Positions 8,408 through 16,449 of a DNA stretch of 36,670 nt are shown one piece after another. The stretch lies in NCBI GenBank assembly GCA_031396505.1, contig JANNKX010000250.1, positions 1-36,670 on the forward strand, read 5' to 3'. Position numbers and translations under genes: made by a program. The stretch comes from JAAFHS01 sp031396505 (GTDB lineage: Bacteria; Pseudomonadota; Alphaproteobacteria; Rhodobacterales; Rhodobacteraceae). The notes below the pieces were generated by a model, which saw nothing but the letters and a program-made list of their open reading frames with translations, searched no databases and was not told the origin of the DNA. Every line of letters begins with the position of its first letter. Position 1 is the stretch's first letter.

Positions 8408-10039
8408 TTATGACGCAATCTGTTCGCGCAGGATGGCTGCGGTCATTGCGATCATCAGGTATATCCCGGCAAAGACCAGCATGGCCACCACCGTATTTTC
8501 AAAAGCGCGCGGATAGGCGGCCTCGTCCTGCGAAATCGGCTGCTGGGTGACGGCGAGATAGCGGACCTGACGGTTCGCCTCGATCCGGGCGGTTTCAAGC
8601 TGTTGCAGGGTGGAGGCGAGCATCATCTGGCGGGTCTGCACATTGGCTTGGGCGACAAACAGTTCGCCCTGAATCTGGGCAAGTGAACCTGCGCCGCCAT
8701 TGTCCTGGGACATGCGCGCCCGCAGGATGGCGATTTCGGCATCCAGCGCCTGAATGCGGCGACGGATCGGGTCCATCCGGGCCTCGTTCGGGTTTTCGTT
8801 CGATTCCATCTGGGCAAGGGCAAGGCGTTCGGTGGACAGTTGGGTTTCCAGTTGGCCGATCTGGGCGGAAATCAAGCTGACCTCGGCTTCGGAGGACAGG
8901 ACGCTGTTTTGTTCCTGCAGTGCCACGACTTTTTGTTGCGCCTCGAGCATCTTGGCCTCGGCGTCTTCATAGCTGGCAAGGGCATCGGTCATCTGGTCAT
9001 CGCGTTTGCGTTGCGACAGGCGGTCAATCTCGGATTCGGCATAGCTGATGAGGGCGCGGGTGAAGGCGACGGCCTGATCGGGGTCGGGGGCAACAACGGA
9101 AAGGCGGATCAGGCCTTCGGTGGGGTCATAGGACACCTGCACCATGCGTTGATAGACCTTGTAGGCATCTTCAAAGCTGCTGTCGGCGGACAGACGTTGA
9201 ATGGGGTCAATTTCGGGCTGTTGAAAGGTGGCAATAAAGCCGAGGTCGGCATCAAGGCGTTGCAGGCCATCGCGCGATTGCAGCAGATCCTGTGCGCCGG
9301 ATGCTTCTTTGTTCGCCTCAAGTGCGCCACCGAACAGGCCGCCGCTGGGGGCACCGCCTGCGGTGACGGCACCATCGGCTTGTTGGATGATGAAGGCGGA
9401 TTTCGCCTCGTACAAGGGGGTGGCGATGAGATAGTAGTAATATCCGGCGATCAGGGTGGGCAGCAGCACGAACACGGCAAGCCGCACCATCAAAAGCAGG
9501 GATTTGCGCCGCCTGCGACGCATGATGTCGTGTTGGATGCGCAAGATATCGGCGGCGTGGTTGGTTTCGGCGCGGACTTCGGTCGAGGGGACCTGAATGG
9601 GTTTCACGGTCTGGGGCAGTTGGATGACATCGCCGGGCGCGGGTGTGACGGTGCGGGCGGGGGCAGCATCCACGACATCGGCAGCGGGTGCTTTGCCAAA
9701 GGGATCAATGCCTTTCAGACGCAGCAAGCGGATGGCATCGAAATCGGAGGTGGCGGGCAACCCGTGCAGTTGGGCCACGCGGCGGGCAAGGCGCAATTGG
9801 CGACCGGTCAGCCCTTCGCGGCGAATGGCGTCGATTTCGCTGGCGGGCGGGGAAGGCGACGCGGGTTTTGCGGCGGTGGCAAAGGGGCCGGGGCCGAACC
9901 CATCATCGGGCATGTCAAACAGCATTTCGGCAGCGGCCTGCGACAGCGCAGGTTTGGCGGCTGCGGGGTTTGCGACCGTGGGGATTGCCGGTTCGGGCCG
10001 CCGGATGCGAAAACGGTTGGCTTTAATGGGCGTAGTCAT
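8408..10039 (-). CDS. kpsE: Capsule polysaccharide export inner-membrane protein (KpsE/CtrB/BexC family)
   Basis: 543 residues from the ATG at 10039 (MTTPIKANRF). About 175 residues of proline/alanine-rich cytoplasmic N-terminus include a helical block (ILRREGL-type text near residues 70-112). An arginine-rich stop and a membrane segment near 182-204 follow. The periplasmic part carries a long coiled coil rich in Q, E, A and L (about 340-470), and a second membrane segment lies near the C-terminus (VVAMLVFAGIYLMIAMTAA). This is the PCP-type topology of KpsE/CtrB, which bridges the ABC exporter to the outer-membrane channel. The start overlaps the end of kpsT by 17 bases, implying translational coupling; an upstream in-frame ATG at 10123 would overlap kpsT much more and is unlikely. 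The long cytoplasmic N-terminus exceeds that of E. coli KpsE. Confidence 0.88.
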   Translation of the reverse strand: MTTPIKANRFRIRRPEPAIPTVANPAAAKPALSQAAAEMLFDMPDDGFGPGPFATAAKPASPSPPASEIDAIRREGLTGRQLRLARRVAQLHGLPATSDFDAIRLLRLKGIDPFGKAPAADVVDAAPARTVTPAPGDVIQLPQTVKPIQVPSTEVRAETNHAADILRIQHDIMRRRRRKSLLLMVRLAVFVLLPTLIAGYYYYLIATPLYEAKSAFIIQQADGAVTAGGAPSGGLFGGALEANKEASGAQDLLQSRDGLQRLDADLGFIATFQQPEIDPIQRLSADSSFEDAYKVYQRMVQVSYDPTEGLIRLSVVAPDPDQAVAFTRALISYAESEIDRLSQRKRDDQMTDALASYEDAEAKMLEAQQKVVALQEQNSVLSSEAEVSLISAQIGQLETQLSTERLALAQMESNENPNEARMDPIRRRIQALDAEIAILRARMSQDNGGAGSLAQIQGELFVAQANVQTRQMMLASTLQQLETARIEANRQVRYLAVTQQPISQDEAAYPRAFENTVVAMLVFAGIYLMIAMTAAILREQIAS

Positions 10040-10676
10040 ACAGGCGTTTCGCTTCTTCGAGGGTTTCGAACAGGTACATCTGTCCATTGTGCAGCACAGC
10101 GGCGGTCCGGGCAAACTTTTCAAGGGTGCGGGCCTGATGCGACACGATCACGACGGTGGCGTTGGTCAGGCGTTCGCGCAGGATGGCACCGGCGCGTTTG
10201 TTGAATTCGACGTCTGTGGTGCTGGGCATGCCTTCGTCGATCAGGTAGATATCGAATTCCAGCGCGAGCATGAGCGAAAATGAAAGCCGGGCGCGCATGC
10301 CTTGGCTGTAGGTGCCGACAGGCATGTCGAAATAGTCGCCGATGCCGGCCATCCAGCGGCAGAAACTTTCGACATAGTCCGGATCAAGGCCGTACAGGCG
10401 GGCGATGTAGCGGGCGTTTTCATTGGCAGTGTGTTTGTTCACGACGCCGCCCATGAAGCCGAGGGGGAATGAGATGCGCGAGGTGCGGATGATGCGGCCT
10501 TCGTCAGGTTTTTCAAGGCCAGCCACCATGTTGATGATGGTGGTTTTGCCGGTACCATTGCGCGCAAGGATGCCCAGCGAATTGCCGGGTTCGACGGTAA
10601 AGGTGGCCTGATCAAGGATGACCTTGCGGCCCTTTCCCGACCAGAACGATTTGCTGACGCCTTCAAACGCGATCAT
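10023..10676 (-). CDS. kpsT: Capsule polysaccharide ABC exporter ATPase (KpsT/CtrD family)
   Basis: 217 residues, the size of KpsT, starting at MIAFEGVSKSFWSG. The P-loop reads LARNGTGKT (residues 37-45), with Ala38 where the canonical first glycine sits. The signature is YSQGMRARLSF, Walker B is FDIYLIDEGM and the H-loop is VVIVSHQ. IVNKHTANEN-like text (GGVVNKHTANENARYIARLYG) is typical of polysaccharide exporters. It should power export of a lipid-linked capsular polysaccharide across the inner membrane together with a KpsM-type permease, which is not found nearby. It is the first gene of kpsT-kpsE-kdsA. The 179 bases upstream (10677-10855) must carry the promoter; I cannot pick a convincing one. 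In-frame sequence reaches up to 10961 but shows no homology. Confidence 0.9.
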   Translation of the reverse strand: MIAFEGVSKSFWSGKGRKVILDQATFTVEPGNSLGILARNGTGKTTIINMVAGLEKPDEGRIIRTSRISFPLGFMGGVVNKHTANENARYIARLYGLDPDYVESFCRWMAGIGDYFDMPVGTYSQGMRARLSFSLMLALEFDIYLIDEGMPSTTDVEFNKRAGAILRERLTNATVVIVSHQARTLEKFARTAAVLHNGQMYLFETLEEAKRLYDYAH

Positions 10677-10855
10677 GCGATGGTCCCTGGCCGATGGTGA
10701 GAGTGCACAATGGCCTGCCGTTCTTGTTATGCGATCTTCGTTAACGTGAAGTTGCGCCGAATTCCAGCGCGACACGTCAATGTCATCGCTATGCAGCGGC
10801 AATAGGGCGGTATTATGTCGGCTTTTCGGAACAATGGTGCGGGTGCGGGTGGATT

Positions 10856-12094
10856 TCAGCGCAGGCGGCGGGCAATCAGTACGGCGACGGGCCCGGCAAG
10901 CAGGCTGAGGGCAAGGCCAAGGCGGGCTGCCTCGGCCATGATGCCGCCGGGAAGCGACCATGGCAGGCCAAGGGCGGGGGCGGTAAAGGCGATCCCGGCA
11001 AGGGGCAGGGCGCAGATCATATCGCGCCGGGTGAGATGCAGCAGGGGCGAGCGGGGGGCGAGGCGGGTAATGATGAGACCGGCGGCCAGCAGGCCTGCGG
11101 GTTTGCCGAGCCAGAGTGCTGCGAGCATGACCACTGTCAGGGTGGCAAAGCCGGACAGATCGACGCCGCCATAAGTCAGGCCAAAGGCGAAGACCGCGGC
11201 GGTGGTCGGCCAGATCAGGATATGGGCAAGGCGGTTCAGGGGATCATGCAGCAGGCCCTCGGCCTCGGCAAACAGGCCAAAGCTGCGGTCGGCATGCGAA
11301 ATGGCGGGCAGAATGGGCAGCAAGCCAAGGGCACCGGGCAGACCTGCGGCAAGGACGCCAAGCCATGAGGTGATGCCCGCGACCACATAGGGCCAGATCA
11401 GATGGGCGCGTTGCCGGGCACGGACGGGTGCATTCTGCCGCAGCATGTGCCCGTAGCGCCACCAGACGATCAGGGCGGCGTTCAGCGGCAGGAACAACCA
11501 CATCGGGCGCAAGGCATGCCCGGGTGCCGAGACGCCGGCGAGCACAAGGGCGAGCAACGCATCGGCAATACTGATCAACAGTACCAGTTTCAGCGCCGGA
11601 TGTGCCGCGCCGAAAATCATGCGGCCAAACACATAGCACAGAATGACATCGCCACCCAACGGGGCGGACCAGCCCAGATCGGGGGGCAAGTCTTCGCGCA
11701 GGCCAAACAGCAGGGCCAGCACGACCCATACGACGCAGGCCCCGACGGCCGCCCCTGCCATCAGGCCAAGCGGGCCGATCATCTGGGTGCCGGACAGGGG
11801 ACCACGTTCAAGGGTGACGGCCTCCCACAGTTCTTTGGCAATCAGGGCCACAAACAGCGCCATCAGCCCTTCGCCCACCAGAAAGGCGGGGGTCGGCACA
11901 ATGGGGTGTCCTGCGACCCAGAGGGGCAGGTGCCCTGCGATGATGCGCCATTCCACGAAGTCGTAGTAACTGCCGGGGGCGATATTGACCCAAAGGCTGG
12001 CCAGACCTGCCCCCGTCAGCAAAGCCAAGGCCAGGCGGTTGAGGGCGGGTGAAACACGGTACATGCGGATTTTTCTGCGGAAGATGGATGACAT
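10856..12094 (-). CDS. Divergent NhaA-type Na+/H+ antiporter
   Basis: 412 residues from MSSIFRRKI (ATG at 12094; MYRVSPALN at 12064 is the alternative), with about 11-12 hydrophobic segments. NhaA family marks are the N-terminal LNRLALALLTGAGLASLWVN, PLGGDVILCYVFG (aligned with E. coli Asp133), HPALKLVLLISIADALLA (aligned with PLALKIF..IIDDLGA) and LWLGKPAGLLAA (aligned with the Lys300 GKPLG segment). The paired aspartates of NhaA (163/164) are reduced to one. It would exchange Na+ or Li+ for H+, but the altered site makes the ion and stoichiometry uncertain. It is divergent from the glycosylase gene with 32 bases between. A weak AGG-rich stretch lies upstream of the chosen start. Confidence 0.72.
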   Translation of the reverse strand: MSSIFRRKIRMYRVSPALNRLALALLTGAGLASLWVNIAPGSYYDFVEWRIIAGHLPLWVAGHPIVPTPAFLVGEGLMALFVALIAKELWEAVTLERGPLSGTQMIGPLGLMAGAAVGACVVWVVLALLFGLREDLPPDLGWSAPLGGDVILCYVFGRMIFGAAHPALKLVLLISIADALLALVLAGVSAPGHALRPMWLFLPLNAALIVWWRYGHMLRQNAPVRARQRAHLIWPYVVAGITSWLGVLAAGLPGALGLLPILPAISHADRSFGLFAEAEGLLHDPLNRLAHILIWPTTAAVFAFGLTYGGVDLSGFATLTVVMLAALWLGKPAGLLAAGLIITRLAPRSPLLHLTRRDMICALPLAGIAFTAPALGLPWSLPGGIMAEAARLGLALSLLAGPVAVLIARRLR

Positions 12095-12126
12095 GTGGCT
12101 AGCCTGCCTGCGGGCCGTCTGCAAGG

Positions 12127-12747
12127 ATGGGACGCGTGGAAAACAGGGGTGTTGCCGGGTTGCCGATTGCATTGCATCAAAGGATTGCCGATTGCCGCCT
12201 GTGCACGGAACGCTTTGGGGCGACGGTGACGGCACATGCGCCGCGCCCGGTGGTGTGGTTTGCGCCAACGGCACGGCTTTTGATCGCGGGGCAGGCACCG
12301 GGGGCACGGGTGCATGCGTCGGGCCAGCCGTTCACGGATGCGAGCGGCGACCGCCTGCGCGACTGGCTGGGGCTTTCGCCGGATGCGTTTTATGATCGTG
12401 ACCGGGTGGCGATTGTGCCGATGGCGTTCTGTTTTCCGGGCTATGATGCCAAGGGGGCCGATCTGCCGCCCCCGCCGATCTGTGCGCGGACATGGCGCGC
12501 AGCGGTGATGGCCATGCTGCCGGATGTGCGGATGACGGTTCTGGTGGGCGGGGCGGCGATGCGGTGGCATCTGGGGAAGGGTGCGGTTGCGGGGATGGTG
12601 GCGGATTGGCGCGAGCACGCGGCGCAGGGTATCTGGCCTTTGCCGCACCCAAGTTGGCGCAATACGGGCTGGCTGCGGCGCAATCCGTGGTTTGACGCGG
12701 AAGTGGTGCCTGCGCTGCGGGCGGCGGTGCGACACGTGGTGGCTTGA
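12127..12747 (+). CDS. Uracil-DNA glycosylase family protein (family-4-like, Fe-S)
   Basis: 206 residues. UDG superfamily motif 1 is GQAPGARVHASGQPF (55-69) followed by DASGDRLRDWL, and the C-terminal motif is HPS (173-175). Four cysteines, Cys23-x2-Cys26 and Cys102-x16-Cys119, match the [4Fe-4S] ligand layout of family 4 enzymes, so it probably excises uracil from deaminated DNA. The usual Glu of the GExPG motif is Gln here, as in many proteobacterial members. Start choice is uncertain: AAGG sits too close to the ATG at 12127 but at good distance from an in-frame GTG at 12136. It is divergent from the NhaA-like gene; the next gene starts 47 bases downstream. Confidence 0.85.
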   Translation: MGRVENRGVAGLPIALHQRIADCRLCTERFGATVTAHAPRPVVWFAPTARLLIAGQAPGARVHASGQPFTDASGDRLRDWLGLSPDAFYDRDRVAIVPMAFCFPGYDAKGADLPPPPICARTWRAAVMAMLPDVRMTVLVGGAAMRWHLGKGAVAGMVADWREHAAQGIWPLPHPSWRNTGWLRRNPWFDAEVVPALRAAVRHVVA

Positions 12748-12794
12748 TGCGCCTTGCGCCGACGGGTAGGCGGTTAGGTAAGGAGGCCCGGACC

Positions 12795-13574
12795 ATGACC
12801 CTGCTTGATGATGCCTATGCCGCGATGGCGACAGCCAGCGATGATGATGCCGCACGCCTGCGTTATTACGCACATCTGTCTGATGGCGAGATGGTGATGT
12901 TGCTGGAGCATGAGGTGACGGGCGGGCGCGTGGTGCCGCGGATCTTTGATCTGCAGGACGGGCCGGTGGTGTTGATCTTCGACTCTGAGGAAAAGCTGGC
13001 GGCATTTGCGGCAGGGGCGGCACCCTATGTGGCGTTACCGGGGCGGGTGATCGCGCAGCAACTGGCGGGGCAGGGGATCGGGCTGGGGGTGAACATGGGG
13101 GCGGCGTCAATGATGCTGTTTCCGCCGGATGCGGTGGATTGGCTGGCAGGCACGCTGGAGGGCGATCTGGGGATGGATGAGGCGCGCCCGGTGCTGTTTC
13201 ATGCGCCTGACGGCGTGCCGGACATGGTGACTGCGGCGTTGCGCAATAAACTGCTGTCGGCGGCGGGGCTGGCTGCGCAGGGTCTGCTGTGCGGGGTGAC
13301 CTATGCCGATGGGCGGCGGGGGCACATGTTTGCGTTCATCGACGCCGCTGCGGGGCGCGAGGCGATGCTGGCGCGGGCGGTGTCGGAGGCATTGATCTTT
13401 TCAGGGGTGGAAGCGGGCGAGATCGATGTGACCTTTCTGCGCACGGGCGATGCAGGGGTGGCGGCGATGGCAGGATTGGCGCGGGTGTTTGATCTGACGG
13501 TGCCGGATGCGCCTGCGCGGGCGGCGCCGACGCCACCGGGCATGGACAAGACCAAGCCGCCGATTTTGCGGTAA
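12795..13574 (+). CDS. SseB family protein
   Basis: 259 residues. The start is set by an excellent AAGGAGG 8 bases before the ATG at 12795; an in-frame ATG at 12744 is rejected. The N-terminal half resembles SseB domains (LRYYAHLSDGEMVMLLE, then VPRIFDLQDGPVVLIFDSEEKLAAF and YVALPGRVIAQQLAG). A C-terminal half follows with the LxFSGVEAGEIDVTFL pattern seen in SseB C-terminal domains. The role of SseB in most bacteria is unclear; in E. coli it was linked to serine sensitivity. No signal peptide or membrane segment is visible, so it should be cytosolic. It lies 47 bases after the glycosylase gene and may be cotranscribed with it. Confidence 0.75.
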   Translation: MTLLDDAYAAMATASDDDAARLRYYAHLSDGEMVMLLEHEVTGGRVVPRIFDLQDGPVVLIFDSEEKLAAFAAGAAPYVALPGRVIAQQLAGQGIGLGVNMGAASMMLFPPDAVDWLAGTLEGDLGMDEARPVLFHAPDGVPDMVTAALRNKLLSAAGLAAQGLLCGVTYADGRRGHMFAFIDAAAGREAMLARAVSEALIFSGVEAGEIDVTFLRTGDAGVAAMAGLARVFDLTVPDAPARAAPTPPGMDKTKPPILR

Positions 13575-13595
13575 ATGTTGGGGTAACATATTACC
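13570..13595 (+). terminator. Putative terminator of the SseB-like gene
   Basis: A stem GGTAA-ATGTT with AACAT-(A)-TTACC, 10 pairs with one bulged A, and loop GGGGT overlaps the stop codon and is followed by TATTT. It separates the gene from the ribosomal operon. Confidence 0.5.
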
Positions 13596-13643
13596 TATTT
13601 CGTAAGCCATTGTTTTTGTGCATCTTTAAGTGAAAAAGACGCC

Positions 13644-13672
13644 TTGACGCGTCGGGCATGATGCCAGATAAG
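13644..13672 (+). promoter_or_regulatory. Candidate sigma-70 promoter of rplM-rpsI
   Basis: TTGACG (13644-13649) and GATAAG (13667-13672) are separated by 17 bases, a good housekeeping-type promoter about 55 bases ahead of the rplM ATG. Confidence 0.55.
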
Positions 13673-13688
13673 CCAGCATCCGCGTTCA

Positions 13689-13705
13689 GGGGGCGATCTG
13701 CCCCC
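13689..13705 (+). other. GC-rich hairpin in the rplM leader
   Basis: GGGGGC-GATCT-GCCCCC is a perfect 6-bp stem in the predicted 5' untranslated region, 21 bases before the start codon. No T-run follows, so it is not an intrinsic terminator; it may influence translation or be a ribosomal-protein recognition site. The same core GGGGCGATCTGCCC occurs in the terminator near 16933. Confidence 0.45.
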
Positions 13706-13726
13706 CAACCTATATGGACCTGACCG

Positions 13727-14191
13727 ATGAAAACCTTCACCGCTACTCCGGCGGACATCACCAAGAAGTGGATCCTGATCGACGCCGAAGGCATCGTTCT
13801 GGGCCGTCTTGCGACGATTGTCGCCAATATTCTGCGCGGCAAGAACAAGCCGACATTCACGCCACACATGGACATGGGTGACAACGTGATTGTCATCAAT
13901 GCCGACAAGATCCAGATGACGGGCAACAAGCGCGCCGACAAGATCTATTACTGGCACACCGGCCATCCGGGCGGCATCAAGCAGCGCACGGCGCGGCAGG
14001 TGCTGGAAGGGAACCACCCGGAACGCGTGGTGGAAAAGGCCGTTGAGCGGATGATCACGCGCAACCGTCTTGGGCGCGTGCAGATGACGAACCTGCGGGT
14101 TTACGCAGGCGCCGCCCATCCGCATGAAGCCCAGCAGCCTACTGTTCTTGATGTAGGCGCAATGAACCCGAAGAACACGCGGAGCGCATGA
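13727..14191 (+). CDS. rplM: 50S ribosomal protein L13
   Basis: 154 residues, slightly longer than E. coli L13 (142) as is usual in alphaproteobacteria. L13 hallmarks include KKWILIDAEGIVLGRLAT, ILRGKNKPTFTPHMDMGD, NADKIQMTGNK, YYWHTGHPGGIK, RAVERM-type helix (EKAVERMITRNRLGR) and the C-terminal LRVYAGAAHPHEAQQP. It is an early-assembling large-subunit protein that binds 23S rRNA. It is the first gene of the rplM-rpsI operon; its TGA overlaps an ATG (ATGA) 6 bases before the favoured rpsI start. Confidence 0.98.
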   Translation: MKTFTATPADITKKWILIDAEGIVLGRLATIVANILRGKNKPTFTPHMDMGDNVIVINADKIQMTGNKRADKIYYWHTGHPGGIKQRTARQVLEGNHPERVVEKAVERMITRNRLGRVQMTNLRVYAGAAHPHEAQQPTVLDVGAMNPKNTRSA

Positions 14192-14193
14192 GC

Positions 14194-14682
14194 ATGGCCG
14201 ATATCAAATCTCTGGATGATCTGAAGGCCGCCGTTGGTGGCAACACCCCGGCAGCAGCCCCTGCGGCCATTCAGCGGGTCGCGGTGCGCGACGCGCAGGG
14301 CCGGGCCTATGCCACGGGCAAGCGCAAGAACGCGATTGCACGGGTGTGGATCAAGCCGGGCTCGGGAAAGGTCGTGGTCAATGGCAAGACGATGGCGGAG
14401 TATTTCGCGCGTCCCGTGCTGCAGATGATCCTGCGCCAGCCGTTCACGGTTGCGGGCGTTGAAGGCCAGTTCGACGTGATGGCGACGGTTGTGGGTGGCG
14501 GGTTGTCGGGGCAGGCGGGTGCGGTCAAGCACGGCGTGTCCAAGGCATTGCAACTGTACGAGCCCAGCCTGCGCGGTGCGCTGAAGGCGGCAGGGTTCCT
14601 GACACGTGACAGCCGCGTGGTAGAACGCAAGAAATATGGCAAGGCGAAGGCGCGGAAATCCTTCCAGTTCTCCAAGCGTTAA
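14194..14682 (+). CDS. rpsI: 30S ribosomal protein S9
   Basis: 162 residues from MADIKSLDDL. An ATG at 14188 overlaps the L13 stop, but GGAG lies only 3 bases before it and 9 before 14194, and relatives begin MAD-like, so 14194 is preferred. The S9 core includes ATGKRKNAIARVWIKPGSGK, NGKTMAEYF, VVGGGLSGQAGAVKHGVSKAL and the basic tail ending KARKSFQFSKR, whose C-terminal Arg reaches the P-site tRNA in the 30S subunit. The N-terminal 35-residue extension before RVAVRDAQGRAYATGKRK is a common alphaproteobacterial feature. It is translationally coupled to rplM and is the end of the operon, as a strong terminator follows. Confidence 0.98.
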   Translation: MADIKSLDDLKAAVGGNTPAAAPAAIQRVAVRDAQGRAYATGKRKNAIARVWIKPGSGKVVVNGKTMAEYFARPVLQMILRQPFTVAGVEGQFDVMATVVGGGLSGQAGAVKHGVSKALQLYEPSLRGALKAAGFLTRDSRVVERKKYGKAKARKSFQFSKR

Positions 14683-14699
14683 TCGCAGCGATACGATAC

Positions 14700-14730
14700 A
14701 AAAAGGCCCGGCGATTTGCCGGGCCTTTTT
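14700..14730. terminator. Strong bidirectional terminator after rpsI
   Basis: A 13-bp perfect stem AAAAAGGCCCGGC/GCCGGGCCTTTTT with loop GATTT. The A- and T-runs make it work on both strands, so it serves rpsI and the convergent DUF1127 gene. Confidence 0.92.
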
Positions 14731-14749
14731 CATTGCGTGGCGACAGGGA

Positions 14750-14959
14750 TCAGTCGCGCCAGAACGGCTTGTTGCATTCGCAATCGACCATGCGGGAGGT
14801 CAGGCCGATATCATTCAGCAGATGCGGATCAAGGCGAGCCAGATCGCGACGGGCCTGTCGGCGGATTTCCCATGTGAACACCGCCTGCGCGATGGCAAAA
14901 GCCAGGCGTGAAAGCGGCGGCAAGGGCGTTACGGGGGCAAGGCGGGATATCGTTGCCAT
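14750..14959 (-). CDS. DUF1127 (YjiS-like) small protein
   Basis: 69 residues from the ATG at 14959, with AGGTGA 8 bases upstream. The C-terminal half carries the DUF1127 pattern of an arginine-rich amphipathic helix and LNDIGL: RRQARRDLARLDPHLLNDIG, followed by a tail with two cysteines (DCECNKPFWRD). In several alphaproteobacteria small DUF1127 proteins affect RNA metabolism, phosphate or nitrogen responses; no specific role can be deduced here. It is divergent from a MocR-type regulator with an 85-base gap containing repeated GATACAAT sites, which suggests control by that regulator. Confidence 0.85.
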   Translation of the reverse strand: MATISRLAPVTPLPPLSRLAFAIAQAVFTWEIRRQARRDLARLDPHLLNDIGLTSRMVDCECNKPFWRD

Positions 14960-14970
14960 GGGATCACCTT

Positions 14971-15065
14971 TTGTATTGATACAATGACGCTGTTGGCGTA
15001 ACATAATGATACAATATGGACGGCTAAGGTTCGAGGGAAACATTGTGACAGATACAATATGGACG
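14971..15065. promoter_or_regulatory. Operator cluster between the DUF1127 and mocR-like genes
   Basis: GATACAAT occurs three times on the plus strand (14978, 15008, 15051). The first copy lies within the perfect palindrome TTGTAT-TG-ATACAA (14971-14984). The second and third extend to the identical 15-mer GATACAATATGGACG, 43 bases apart, the third beginning 6 bases after the regulator's GTG. TTGATA (14976) and TAACAT (14999) with a 17-base spacer form a possible promoter for the regulator inside this cluster. Confidence 0.6.
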
Positions 15066-16448
15066 CCTGACCTGACACAGTTTGCGGGCCCGAAGTATCT
15101 TGCGTTGAGTCGGGCGCTGCGGGCGGCGATTGTTGACGGATCGCTTGCGCCCCATGCGCAATTACCGACGGTGCGGGATCTGGCATGGCATCTGAAGGTG
15201 ACGCCGGGCACGGTGGCGCGGGCCTATCAGATGGCGACGCAGGAGGGACTGTTGGCGGCGATGGTGGGGCGGGGGACGTTTGTGGCGGGGGCCGCACCAC
15301 GGCTGGGGCCGCAGGCGTCGCTGTATACCGACCGTGCGGGATCGGCGACGAGCGGGCCGGTCGATCTGCGCCCGCCATTGCTGCCCGATGTGGGGCAGGC
15401 GGCGGCTTTTGCGGCGGCAATGCAGGCAGTGGCACAAAAGCAGGCACTGGACTGGCAGGATTATCCGACGCAATCGGGTGAGGCTCCTTTGCGCGAGGCG
15501 ATCTGCGACTGGGTGCGGGACCGCGCGCTTGGGGCGTTCGGCGCAGATGATGTTGCGGTCACGCATGGTGGGCAAAGCGCGCTGCTGACGATCATGCTGT
15601 GCTGTTTGCGCGGGGACAGGCCCGTGGTTCTGGTGGAAGAACTGGCCTATGCCGGGTTTCGCTATGCCGCGCGTCTGGCGCGGGCCGAAGTGGTGGGGAT
15701 AGAGCTGGATGCGGAAGGCGTGATCCCGGAAAGTCTTGAGGCGGCGTGCAGGCGGCACCGGCCGCAAATCCTGTGCCTGACACCCGAGGCGCAGAACCCG
15801 ACGACGGTCAAGATGGGGTCGGAGCGACGGGCGAAGATCATCGCGATTGCAAGGGATTACGATCTGCAGATCATCGAGGATGGTTGCTATTCTTCGTCAC
15901 AGCGCAACACGGCGACGCTGCGGGCGATGGCACCGGAACGGGTCTGGCATGTGGGCAGCCTGTCAAAGGCGATTTCGGCGGCCTTGCGGATCGGGTTCAT
16001 CATCTGCCCCACGGGGATGGGTGAGGCGGGGCGGCTGACGATGCAGCATTCATCGTTCGCTGTGGCGCTGCCGCTGTCGGAAATGGTGTTGCATCTGTTG
16101 ATCACGGGGGCTGCGGAACGGTTGCATCGGGCGGCACAGGTGGAAATGGAAAGCCGGGTTGATCTGGTGGTGCGCAGGTTGGGGCGGTTTGATCTGTCAT
16201 GGCAATGCGGGTTGCCGATTACATGGCTGCAACTGCCTTCGGGCTGGCGGGCATCGGCATTTGCACGGATGGCGGGGGAACAGGGCGTGCTGGTGCGCAC
16301 GGCGGATGAATTTGCGCTGGTGCATGGACGGGCGCCGAACGCCGTGCGGATCGCGATTGCGGGGCATCTGCCGATGGCGCGTCTGGATGGTGCGTTAAGT
16401 GTGCTGGAGCGGATGCTGGAGCGCCCGCAGTTCGAGGTGGCGGTTTAG
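15045..16448 (+). CDS. MocR-type transcriptional regulator (GntR wHTH fused to aminotransferase-like domain)
   Basis: 467 residues. A GTG start at 15045 is preferred because GAGGGA lies 7-8 bases upstream; the ATG at 15006 has no ribosome site and lies within an operator repeat. The N-terminal GntR winged helix reads ALRAAIVDGSLAPHAQLPTV, DLAWHLKVTPGTVARAY and GLLAAMVGRGTFVAG. It is followed by a fold-type I aminotransferase domain with VTHGGQSALL, LTPEAQNPTTV, IIEDGCYSS and the PLP-lysine motif VGSLSKAISAALRIG. MocR proteins sense PLP or amino-compound ligands and usually bind direct repeats in their own promoter. It probably regulates itself and the divergent DUF1127 gene; no metabolic target lies adjacent, so the effector is not predicted. 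Confidence 0.9.
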   Translation: MTDTIWTPDLTQFAGPKYLALSRALRAAIVDGSLAPHAQLPTVRDLAWHLKVTPGTVARAYQMATQEGLLAAMVGRGTFVAGAAPRLGPQASLYTDRAGSATSGPVDLRPPLLPDVGQAAAFAAAMQAVAQKQALDWQDYPTQSGEAPLREAICDWVRDRALGAFGADDVAVTHGGQSALLTIMLCCLRGDRPVVLVEELAYAGFRYAARLARAEVVGIELDAEGVIPESLEAACRRHRPQILCLTPEAQNPTTVKMGSERRAKIIAIARDYDLQIIEDGCYSSSQRNTATLRAMAPERVWHVGSLSKAISAALRIGFIICPTGMGEAGRLTMQHSSFAVALPLSEMVLHLLITGAAERLHRAAQVEMESRVDLVVRRLGRFDLSWQCGLPITWLQLPSGWRASAFARMAGEQGVLVRTADEFALVHGRAPNAVRIAIAGHLPMARLDGALSVLERMLERPQFEVAV

Positions 16449-16449
16449 A

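Noticed and set aside
8840..10204. 454-codon plus-strand frame over kpsE
   Set aside because: Antisense to a gene with clear motifs and coupled starts; the translation is glycine-rich with no domain.
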